From NCBI GenBank assembly GCA_937976325.1, contig CALJSD010000083.1:1-5267 (forward strand): a stretch of 5,267 nucleotides of DNA, written 5' to 3'. Each line of letters opens with the position of its first letter. Position 1 is the first letter of the stretch. This document shows, piece by piece, positions 1-5,267 of the stretch. The position numbers and the translations under genes were made by a program. The stretch is from an uncultured Carnobacterium sp. (GTDB lineage: Bacteria; Bacillota; Bacilli; Lactobacillales; Aerococcaceae). The notes beneath the pieces were generated by a model. The model saw nothing but the letters and a program-made list of their open reading frames with translations, had not been told where the DNA came from and did not search any database.

Positions 1-2
1 AA

Positions 3-419
3 GTCGGACGTGAATACGGTACAACAACTGGACGTCCAAGACGTGTTGGTTGGTTCGATAGCGTTGTAATGCGTCACTCTAAACGTGTATCAGGTATTAC
101 AAACTTAAGCTTAAACAGTATTGACGTATTAACTGGTTTAGAAACAGTGAAAATCTGTGTGGCTTACCGTAAACCAAATGGAGAAGAAATTTCTCACTAC
201 CCAGCAAGCCTAGTAGAACTAGCACAATGCGAACCTGTTTATGAAGAATTACCAGGCTGGAGCGAAGACATTACAGGATGCCGTTCACTTGAGGAGCTTC
301 CTGAAAATGCACGCAACTATGTTCGTCGTATTTCAGAATTAGTCGGCGTACGTATTTCTACATTCAGCGTAGGACCAGATAGAGAACAAACCAACATTTT
401 AGAAAGTGTTTGGGCATAA
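3..419 (+). CDS. purA: Adenylosuccinate synthetase, C-terminal part (5' truncated by window edge)
   Basis: Cytoplasmic enzyme of purine synthesis that joins IMP and aspartate, using GTP, to give adenylosuccinate, the first committed step to AMP. The visible 138 codons are in frame from position 3, with the split codon at 1-2 belonging to the same gene; the full protein is usually about 430 residues, so roughly the last third is here. Recognisable family blocks in the visible part are the Arg-rich GRPRRVGWFD segment (residues 10-19), the SGITNLSLNSIDVLTGL block (30-46) that contributes to guanine nucleotide binding, CVAYR (52-56), PGWSEDITG (84-92), LPENAR (99-104) and the near-C-terminal SVGPDR loop (122-127). 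The frame is intact to TAA. The LNSID version of the guanine-recognition segment is, as I recall, normal for Bacillota. No terminator follows the gene, and walR starts 28 bp downstream. An internal ATG at 69 is Met23 of the visible part, not a start. Confidence 0.97.
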   Translation, partial: VGREYGTTTGRPRRVGWFDSVVMRHSKRVSGITNLSLNSIDVLTGLETVKICVAYRKPNGEEISHYPASLVELAQCEPVYEELPGWSEDITGCRSLEELPENARNYVRRISELVGVRISTFSVGPDREQTNILESVWA

Positions 420-433
420 AAAAGTAATAGAGT

Positions 434-441
434 AAAGGAGG
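434..441 (+). promoter_or_regulatory. Ribosome binding site of walR
   Basis: AAAGGAGG lies 6 nt before the ATG at 448, a near-perfect anti-16S match. It fixes the walR start. It is the only recognisable element in the 28-bp purA-walR gap; I see no -35/-10 pair and no terminator hairpin there. Confidence 0.9.
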
Positions 442-447
442 ATTTAT

Positions 448-1164
448 ATGAAAAAAATCCTAGTTGTAGATGATGAGAAGCCAATCTCAGACATCGTCAA
501 GTTTAGTCTTACAAAAGAAGGCTTTGAAGTAATCACAGCCTTTGACGGTGAAGAGGGTCTGGTGGCTTTCAACGAAAAAAATCCAGATTTAGTTATTTTA
601 GACTTAATGTTACCGAAAATTGATGGCTTAGAAGTGTGCCGTGAAATCCGTAAAACAAGCAATGTCCCAATTATCATGGTGACAGCCAAAGACTCTGAAA
701 TCGATAAAGTTTTAGGTCTTGAACTTGGAGCCGATGACTATGTGACAAAACCTTTCTCAAACCGTGAGTTAATCGCGCGTGTGAAAGCAAACTTACGTCG
801 TCAACAATTAGCTCCAGCGGAAGCCGAAGAAGAAAAAACAGCTAACGAAATCGTATTAGGCTCACTCATTATCCATGAAGATGCTTATGTGGTTTCAAAA
901 CGTGGCGAAGAAATCGAATTAACGCACCGTGAGTTCGAATTACTTCACTATTTAGCAAAACATATCGGACAAGTCATCACACGTGAGCACTTGTTGCAAA
1001 CGGTATGGGGCTATGATTACTTCGGAGATGTGCGTACAGTGGACGTTACGGTACGTCGCTTACGTGAAAAAATCGAAGATACACCGAGTCACCCAACATG
1101 GATTATGACTCGTCGTGGGGTAGGTTACTACATCAAGACCCCAGATCAAGAAAAAGAAGCTTAA
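448..1164 (+). CDS. walR: WalR response regulator (YycF/VicR), OmpR/PhoB family
   Basis: Cytoplasmic DNA-binding response regulator, 238 aa, the usual length for WalR. The receiver domain (about residues 3-115) has the acidic pair Asp8-Asp9, the phospho-acceptor Asp52 in LVILDLMLP, Thr79 and Lys101 in the YVTKPF signature. Thr100 aligns with B. subtilis WalR Thr101, which is reported to be phosphorylated by the Ser/Thr kinase PrkC. An acidic linker (about 120-133) leads to the winged-helix domain (about 134-231), with the LTHREFELLHYLAKHIGQV block, the WGYDYFGDVR turn, a recognition helix around 195-209 (VRTVDVTVRRLREKIE) and the terminal RRGVGYY wing. Sequence agreement with B. subtilis WalR is very high from end to end, so the call is WalR rather than a generic OmpR-type regulator. 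In relatives it controls autolysins and other wall genes and is usually essential. Its kinase gene lies 82 bp downstream, beyond a terminator-like hairpin. No WalR-type tandem TGTAA box was seen just upstream. Confidence 0.98.
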   Translation: MKKILVVDDEKPISDIVKFSLTKEGFEVITAFDGEEGLVAFNEKNPDLVILDLMLPKIDGLEVCREIRKTSNVPIIMVTAKDSEIDKVLGLELGADDYVTKPFSNRELIARVKANLRRQQLAPAEAEEEKTANEIVLGSLIIHEDAYVVSKRGEEIELTHREFELLHYLAKHIGQVITREHLLQTVWGYDYFGDVRTVDVTVRRLREKIEDTPSHPTWIMTRRGVGYYIKTPDQEKEA

Positions 1165-1171
1165 GATTGAA

Positions 1172-1220
1172 ATGCGCTTTTCCTTGCCACCTGATCTACC
1201 GGCAAGAAAAGCGTATTTTT
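1172..1220 (+). terminator. Intrinsic terminator-like hairpin between walR and walK
   Basis: The arms at 1172-1188 and 1201-1216 pair over 16 base pairs with one bulged C (1182 or 1183) and one G-T wobble (1174 with 1214). The inner part is CTTGCC (1183-1188) with GGCAAG (1201-1206), then TTTT with AAAA, then CGC with GCG. The loop is 12 nt (1189-1200). The 3' arm runs directly into a T-run (1216-1220, then CT). This is the layout of a rho-independent terminator reading in the + direction, 7 nt after the walR stop. The pairing is seen directly; termination is inferred. Since walK, walH and walI follow on the same strand with no evident new promoter, partial read-through (attenuation) or an mRNA processing or stability role is more likely than a full stop. 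Confidence 0.78.
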
Positions 1221-1230
1221 CTAAAAAGTA

Positions 1231-1236
1231 GAGGGG
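1231..1236 (+). promoter_or_regulatory. Ribosome binding site of walK
   Basis: GAGGGG ends 10 nt before the ATG at 1247, a moderate match at a slightly long spacing. An out-of-frame ATG at 1240 is only 3 nt away, too close for good initiation. The next in-frame ATG (1256) is 19 nt away, too far. The site therefore supports 1247 as the walK start. Confidence 0.7.
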
Positions 1237-1246
1237 AAAATGACTC

Positions 1247-3103
1247 ATGAAGAAAATGAAACGATTCTTTCGTTCCATTCAATTTAAGATTCCGATGCTG
1301 TTCATCTTGCTCTTAGTCATTTCACTGCAACTCATTGTTGCGAACTTCTTAACGCAATTAGAGTCGCAAATGATTTCCAACTTCCAAGAACAAATCCAAC
1401 TGCAAGTAGGGTTCTTGAAGAATAACGTGCAGCCTATTTTGGCAAAAGATGCGACCGATGAAGCGAAGATGTCTGAAATTTCGCAATTACTACAAGATTA
1501 TCCAACAGGAAATAGTATTGTCGAAATTCGCATTATGGACATGCAAGGATATATTTTGGGAACAACTAACCAAACACAACAATCTGTTGTAGGAACTCGT
1601 TCAACAGAAGCCGACGTTCAACAAGTCGTTGTGTCGAATACCGTGCAAAGCTATAACTTCACGGAAGGCGAAACGCGTTATTGGAAATACGTTTCACCAA
1701 TTGACCCAGTGAATAGTGCCTCAGGAAATCCGGTTGGAATTATTTCGGTAACATCGAATATCGAATCACGTTATACGCAAGTTAAAGATATCGGGGTTAT
1801 CTTTATCAGTTCTTCTATCTTTGTCATTATTTTGGCCATTGTGATTACCGTGTTGATTTCACAAGGGATTACTAGACCAATCGCAGAGATGAAGCGACAA
1901 ACGGAGCAGATTGCTGAAGGAAACTATACGGGTGAAGTGATGATTTACGGGGACGACGAGCTTGGTCAACTTGGACAAGCGATTAACGATCTCTCTGTGA
2001 AGATTAAAGAAGCGCAAGAGGGTACCGAAGCAGAACGGCAAAGGTTGGATAGTGTCCTACGTCATATGAGTGACGGGGTAATTGCGACCGACCGTCGTGG
2101 ACGTATTGTGATTATCAATGCGGCAGCGTTAGATATTCTAAACTTACGTAGCGAACGAATTGTCGGTACACCACTATTAGATGTATTAAGACTCGACCGT
2201 ACTGTTACTTTTAGGGATTTACTTGAGTCTCAAGAAGAACGCATGATTACGTTTGAAGAAGATGGCGAAGATACCATCGTTCAATGTGAGTTTTCAGTGA
2301 TTCAACGTGAATCTGGATTTATTAGCGGTCTTGTCTGCGTATTAACAGACGTTACCGAGCAAGAGAAAATTGACCGCGAACGTCGTAATTTCGTATCGAA
2401 CGTTTCCCACGAATTACGTACTCCACTAACAAGTATTAAGAGTTATACAGAAGCGTTAGTGGATGGGGCATGGGAAAATAAAGAAATTGCGCCAGAATTC
2501 TTAAACGTTATCGAAACTGAAACAGACCGTATGATGCGTATGATTACGGACTTACTCAACTTATCGCGTATGGACCAAAACCGTCTTGAACTCGATAAGG
2601 AGTTCGTGAATATGAACGAGTTGGTAAAACATATTGCCAACCGTTTCGATATGGTGCTTTCGAGTGACCAATATCGTGAAAAGAATTACCGTATTTTAAC
2701 GGACATCACGCAACGAGACTTATGGGTAGAAATCGACCAAGATAAGATGACGCAAGTGCTGGATAATATTATCAATAACGCGATTAAATATTCTCCAGAC
2801 GGGGGTCGTATTATCGTTCGTCTGATGGAAACTCATACGGACTTAATCGTGAGTGTAAGTGACGAAGGGTTGGGAATTCCGCGTAAGGATATTCCACACT
2901 TATTCGACCGATTCTATCGTGTAGATAAGGCTCGTTCAAGAGCGATGGGTGGCAGTGGTCTTGGACTGGCTATCGCGAAAGAAGTCGTTCAATTACACGG
3001 TGGAAAAATTTGGGTGAACAGTATTGAAAACAAAGGGTCTACATTCTTTGTTTCTCTACCATATGTTCCATTTGAAGAGGACGGTGAATGGGATGAATTT
3101 TAA
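1247..3103 (+). CDS. walK: WalK sensor histidine kinase (YycG/VicK), two-TM type
   Basis: Membrane sensor kinase, 618 aa, that autophosphorylates and passes the phosphate to WalR; B. subtilis WalK is about the same length (611). Domains in order: short basic N-terminus; TM1 about 16-35; extracellular PDC/Cache-type sensor about 36-182; TM2 about 183-205; HAMP about 206-258; PAS about 262-372; HisKA with the H-box SHELRTP (phospho-acceptor His388); HATPase with the N-box around Asn507-Asn511, G1 DEGLGIP (539-545), F-box FDRFYRVD (553-560) and G2 GGSGLGLA (568-575). All catalytic motifs are intact. The large extracellular domain separates it from the one-TM streptococcal form. In the PAS domain, His273, Asp276 and Glu371 match S. 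aureus zinc ligands, but the position of the fourth, a His, is Thr367 here. The C-terminal WDEF codons overlap the walH start by 11 bp. ATG 1247 was chosen for its Shine-Dalgarno spacing and the normal basic N-terminus; ATG 1256 is less likely. Confidence 0.98.
   Translation: MKKMKRFFRSIQFKIPMLFILLLVISLQLIVANFLTQLESQMISNFQEQIQLQVGFLKNNVQPILAKDATDEAKMSEISQLLQDYPTGNSIVEIRIMDMQGYILGTTNQTQQSVVGTRSTEADVQQVVVSNTVQSYNFTEGETRYWKYVSPIDPVNSASGNPVGIISVTSNIESRYTQVKDIGVIFISSSIFVIILAIVITVLISQGITRPIAEMKRQTEQIAEGNYTGEVMIYGDDELGQLGQAINDLSVKIKEAQEGTEAERQRLDSVLRHMSDGVIATDRRGRIVIINAAALDILNLRSERIVGTPLLDVLRLDRTVTFRDLLESQEERMITFEEDGEDTIVQCEFSVIQRESGFISGLVCVLTDVTEQEKIDRERRNFVSNVSHELRTPLTSIKSYTEALVDGAWENKEIAPEFLNVIETETDRMMRMITDLLNLSRMDQNRLELDKEFVNMNELVKHIANRFDMVLSSDQYREKNYRILTDITQRDLWVEIDQDKMTQVLDNIINNAIKYSPDGGRIIVRLMETHTDLIVSVSDEGLGIPRKDIPHLFDRFYRVDKARSRAMGGSGLGLAIAKEVVQLHGGKIWVNSIENKGSTFFVSLPYVPFEEDGEWDEF
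3077..3080 (+). promoter_or_regulatory. Weak ribosome binding site of walH, inside the walK 3' end
   Basis: AGAGG (3076-3080 with neighbouring bases) lies within the last walK codons, 12 nt before the ATG at 3093. The match is short and the spacing long, so walH probably depends on coupling to walK translation through the overlapping stop. An in-frame GTG at 3084 would be only 3 nt from this motif and is disfavoured. Confidence 0.45.
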
Positions 3104-4448
3104 ACGTTATCGAGCAATGCTAACGGCGCTCTTTGTATTAATGGCCATTAGCTTTGTGTTTACGTATCTCATCGTAGTGCGTCCGGTTGATTTCTTTACG
3201 AATCAAAAGCAAAATAATAAAGTTGCAACACAACAAGATACAGGTGTACAAGTTCGTGCAACCTATTCGATGGAGGATGTCTTCAGACCCACTCGTTTAG
3301 TATTAACGAATAAAAATAAATACGAAATGACAAGTAGCGCTTCAATTATGAAAGAAGTGAACAGTCATTTAAATAAACGATTTACGAATTTAACGCGTCT
3401 AGAAACGATGGATGAGACCGCTTATGAAAATCTCGTCTTGCGTGAAGCGCGCATTGAAATTCTATTTGATGGGTTACATTCGTTTGGTATTGTGAGTCGC
3501 TACTTCGATGCAAATAATGAGGACTTAAGTAATGATCGTTTCTCACGCATTGTGATTCGTACGGACGATCCTCATACAGCGTACTTTATTAACGACGAAA
3601 ATAAACAACTCTACAGTGCCAAAATTGATGAGAGTCTAAAAAATGAACTCGAAGCATTATATGCGGATAGTGATTTCTATGAAGTAGAATCCTATCGTGG
3701 AAAGACAAAACAATTCTTTGTCGAACAAGATAACTTAAATGTAGAACAATCGGCATATTTAATTGAACAAATTCCAATGAGCTTCTACATTACTCAATTA
3801 TTTAGTAACCAATCAGAAATTCGTACACGTGGAGACGGAAAGACGGTTGTGTACAATGATAACTTGTCGCAATTGAAATTGGACCGTACAACGAATGTGG
3901 TAACCTTCTTCGAAAACCGTTCAGGAGAAGAAACACTAATGTATACGAATAACTTAACGCAAACCTTCAATCAGATGAAACGTCTTGGAGGATGGCAATT
4001 AGGTGTGAGTCTATTCTCAGTGGATTTAAACAATAATATTGTTGATTTTGTCCGCTATGTCGATTCGTATCCAATCTTATCGAGCGGAAAAGAAGGATTT
4101 ACGCAAATTAAAGCCAATACGAATGGCATCGAAAAAATGAGAACCTCATCACTAATCGCACAAACACCATTACCAACGAAAAGTAAGAAGGTAACGGTTG
4201 TTGGTGGGAAGACAATTGTCGCTGAAATGTTGAACGAAGGCTTCGTCATGAATGAGATTGAAGATATTCGAATCGGCTATTCATGGACGATTAGTAGCGA
4301 GAGTGTACAAATCGTTGAGTTTACACCAACATGGTACATTAAGAAGAATGGAAGTTGGAAGACGCTTGCTGAATTAAAAGCAGAGAAGCATCAGACAGAA
4401 CCAGCGAACGGACCGCAAACAACGGGAGGTGACGCAGATGGATTTTAA
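3093..4448 (+). CDS. walH: WalH (YycH), membrane modulator of WalK
   Basis: Single-pass membrane protein, 451 aa, close to the roughly 455 aa of B. subtilis WalH. A short basic N-terminus (MNFKRYR) precedes one membrane segment (about 9-28); the rest is predicted extracytoplasmic. Family features are the N-terminal signal-anchor, the VRYVDSYPI stretch (320-328), and a C-terminal block with IGYSWTI (394-400) and the PTWYIKKNGSW motif (412-422), followed by a polar tail (about 430-451) likely unstructured. In B. subtilis WalH acts with WalI through membrane contacts to restrain WalK, whereas in S. aureus the pair activates it; which applies here cannot be told from sequence. The frame is open upstream to an ATG at 3024, but that would lie deep inside walK and add 23 non-family residues. 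ATG 3093 gives the standard N-terminus and the 11-bp overlap ATGAATTTTAA with the walK stop. The walI start overlaps its 3' end in the same way. The assignment rests on motifs, size and position; the family is poorly conserved in sequence. Confidence 0.93.
   Translation: MNFKRYRAMLTALFVLMAISFVFTYLIVVRPVDFFTNQKQNNKVATQQDTGVQVRATYSMEDVFRPTRLVLTNKNKYEMTSSASIMKEVNSHLNKRFTNLTRLETMDETAYENLVLREARIEILFDGLHSFGIVSRYFDANNEDLSNDRFSRIVIRTDDPHTAYFINDENKQLYSAKIDESLKNELEALYADSDFYEVESYRGKTKQFFVEQDNLNVEQSAYLIEQIPMSFYITQLFSNQSEIRTRGDGKTVVYNDNLSQLKLDRTTNVVTFFENRSGEETLMYTNNLTQTFNQMKRLGGWQLGVSLFSVDLNNNIVDFVRYVDSYPILSSGKEGFTQIKANTNGIEKMRTSSLIAQTPLPTKSKKVTVVGGKTIVAEMLNEGFVMNEIEDIRIGYSWTISSESVQIVEFTPTWYIKKNGSWKTLAELKAEKHQTEPANGPQTTGGDADGF
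4424..4431 (+). promoter_or_regulatory. Ribosome binding site of walI, inside the walH 3' end
   Basis: GGGAGGTG in the last walH codons puts GGAGG (4425-4429) 8 nt before the ATG at 4438. This is a strong site at ideal spacing and fixes the walI start, so walI can initiate on its own as well as by coupling. Confidence 0.88.
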
Positions 4449-5267
4449 GAGAAGTGCAGTCGTCCTCATCGTCTGCTTCTTTATCCTCGATCTATTCTTA
4501 TTTGGATTAGTATGGCAAAAACGATCTGATGTGAAAAATCCGTTGAATACAAGTATTAACGTCATCGACCAAATGAAGCAAGATGGAATTACATTACCAA
4601 CGCTGAATGCGACAGTAGAATCTGTCCCAATTATTCAAGTGACACCGGAATCTACGGATGGCAAATTGTCTAGTTTACCAAATCAAGTCGTAACGCTAGA
4701 TAAAAATATCATTAATGGTCAATTTGTGACGCCAATCCAATTAGACTTAAGCGGATCGGTATCTGCGGATAGTTTCGCGGATTTAACAAAAATAGTCGAA
4801 AATAATCAAGTAGCTTTCGGAAATCAATACACGTGGTCGTCCTATAATCCGACAACCCGTAAAGTAGTCTATACGCAAAAAGCCGACAAGCTAACGATTA
4901 TGGATGGCTCGAGCCAAATTATTTTCACGATTAATGCTAATGATCAAGTCGTGAGCTACGAACAGACTTATGCTGGAAGCGTGCAAGTACTTGGGAAAGA
5001 ACGTGAATTGATTACGGCTCAAAAAGCGGTTGAGATTCTCTACTTAGCAGGACGAATTTCATCGAAGGCAACTGTTCAATCGGTGAAATTATCTTATTAT
5101 CAATCGCTAGTGTTGAAAGATTTTTCAATTTACTCACCTGCGTGGTATATTGAAATACGTCAATCGGATGGACAGTTAATCGCCCGTCGTGTGGATGCCA
5201 TCCATGGAACGGTTCTAGCCAATGAAACGCTAGAAACAACAAATACGCAAACACAGCGTACAACAAC
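4438..5267 (+). CDS. walI: WalI (YycI), membrane modulator of WalK (3' end cut by window edge)
   Basis: Single-pass membrane protein that works with WalH on WalK. There are 276 codons open to the window end with no stop. YycI proteins are usually about 260-290 aa, so only a few residues are probably missing. The N-terminus MDFKRS is followed by a membrane segment (about 7-26) and then an extracytoplasmic region. The C-terminal part shows the YycI pattern: AQKAVEILYLAGRIS (194-208), then VKLSYYQS (216-223) and PAWYIEI (234-240), followed by RRVDAIHGTVL (250-260). The PAWYI motif mirrors PTWYI in WalH; YycH and YycI are known to share related folds. The last residues are Thr/Gln-rich and look like a loose tail. 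The start at ATG 4438 is set by a strong GGGAGGTG site 8 nt upstream by its core and by the 11-bp overlap ATGGATTTTAA with the walH stop. WalJ (YycJ) would be expected next, beyond the window. Confidence 0.93.
   Translation, partial: MDFKRSAVVLIVCFFILDLFLFGLVWQKRSDVKNPLNTSINVIDQMKQDGITLPTLNATVESVPIIQVTPESTDGKLSSLPNQVVTLDKNIINGQFVTPIQLDLSGSVSADSFADLTKIVENNQVAFGNQYTWSSYNPTTRKVVYTQKADKLTIMDGSSQIIFTINANDQVVSYEQTYAGSVQVLGKERELITAQKAVEILYLAGRISSKATVQSVKLSYYQSLVLKDFSIYSPAWYIEIRQSDGQLIARRVDAIHGTVLANETLETTNTQTQRTT

Noticed and set aside
121..149. TTGACG at 121-126 in purA as a -35 element for walR
   Set aside because: No acceptable -10 follows at 16-18 nt, and the bases encode the conserved SIDVLTGL segment of PurA.
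991..1017. Possible promoter inside walR (TTGTTG and TATGAT) that could serve walK
   Set aside because: The -35 matches at only 3 of 6 positions and the spacer is 15 nt. The bases encode conserved WalR residues (LLQTVWGYDY), so coding constraint explains them.
1143..1197. AGATCA (1143-1148) complementary to TGATCT in the hairpin loop (1192-1197), a possible pseudoknot or anti-terminator
   Set aside because: Six complementary bases over this short distance are expected fairly often by chance, the match does not extend, and it would not disrupt the stem.
1240..1287. Short out-of-frame reading frame starting at ATG 1240, overlapping the walK start
   Set aside because: It has only 15 codons before TAA, and the GAGGGG motif is 3 nt from its ATG, too close to initiate well. 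Most likely chance.
3024..3092. Longer walH reading frame starting at ATG 3024
   Set aside because: The extra 23 residues lie wholly within the walK ATPase-domain coding region, have no ribosome binding site, and would put a non-family tail before the normal MNFKRYR plus membrane-anchor N-terminus.
1060..5266. Minus-strand open frames of 60-84 codons (for example 1060-1278, 2443-2640, 5012-5266)
   Set aside because: All lie antisense to conserved coding sequence, and none encodes a recognisable protein. They are shadows of the real genes.

Overview
The window carries the 3' end of purA followed by the start of a walRKHI (yycFGHI, vicRK-type) operon, all on the + strand and tightly packed. 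WalRK is the essential cell-wall-homeostasis two-component system of low-GC Gram-positive bacteria (Bacillota). AT-leaning coding sequence, strong AGGAGG-type ribosome binding sites and Bacillota-type PurA and WalR sequences all fit this. WalK has two membrane segments with a large extracellular domain, and both walH and walI are present. That excludes the one-TM WalK of streptococci and fits Bacillales or non-streptococcal Lactobacillales (for example Enterococcaceae or Carnobacteriaceae-like). I cannot name the genus from sequence alone.

Layout. Positions 3-419 hold the C-terminal 138 codons of adenylosuccinate synthetase (5' end outside the window). A 28-bp gap holding only a ribosome binding site leads to walR (448-1164). 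An 82-bp gap follows, containing a long hairpin with a T-run that looks like an intrinsic terminator (1172-1220). Then come walK (1247-3103), walH (3093-4448, overlapping walK by 11 bp) and walI (4438 to the window end, overlapping walH by 11 bp, no stop reached). No stretch over 300 bp lacks a gene. I see no RNA genes, mobile elements, CRISPR arrays or attachment sites.

How the genes work together. WalK is a membrane histidine kinase with extracellular sensor, HAMP, PAS, HisKA and HATPase parts. It phosphorylates WalR on Asp52. In well-studied relatives, WalR controls genes for peptidoglycan hydrolases and wall metabolism. WalH and WalI are single-pass membrane proteins with large extracytoplasmic domains that bind WalK and modulate its activity. 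The sensor and its two modulators are translationally linked through overlapping genes. The regulator is set apart from them by the terminator-like hairpin.

The operon is a well-known system, not a new one. Points worth a second look are the hairpin between walR and walK, the near-identical 11-bp overlap at both downstream junctions, a Thr where S. aureus WalK has a PAS-domain zinc-ligand His, and the close linkage of purA to walR.
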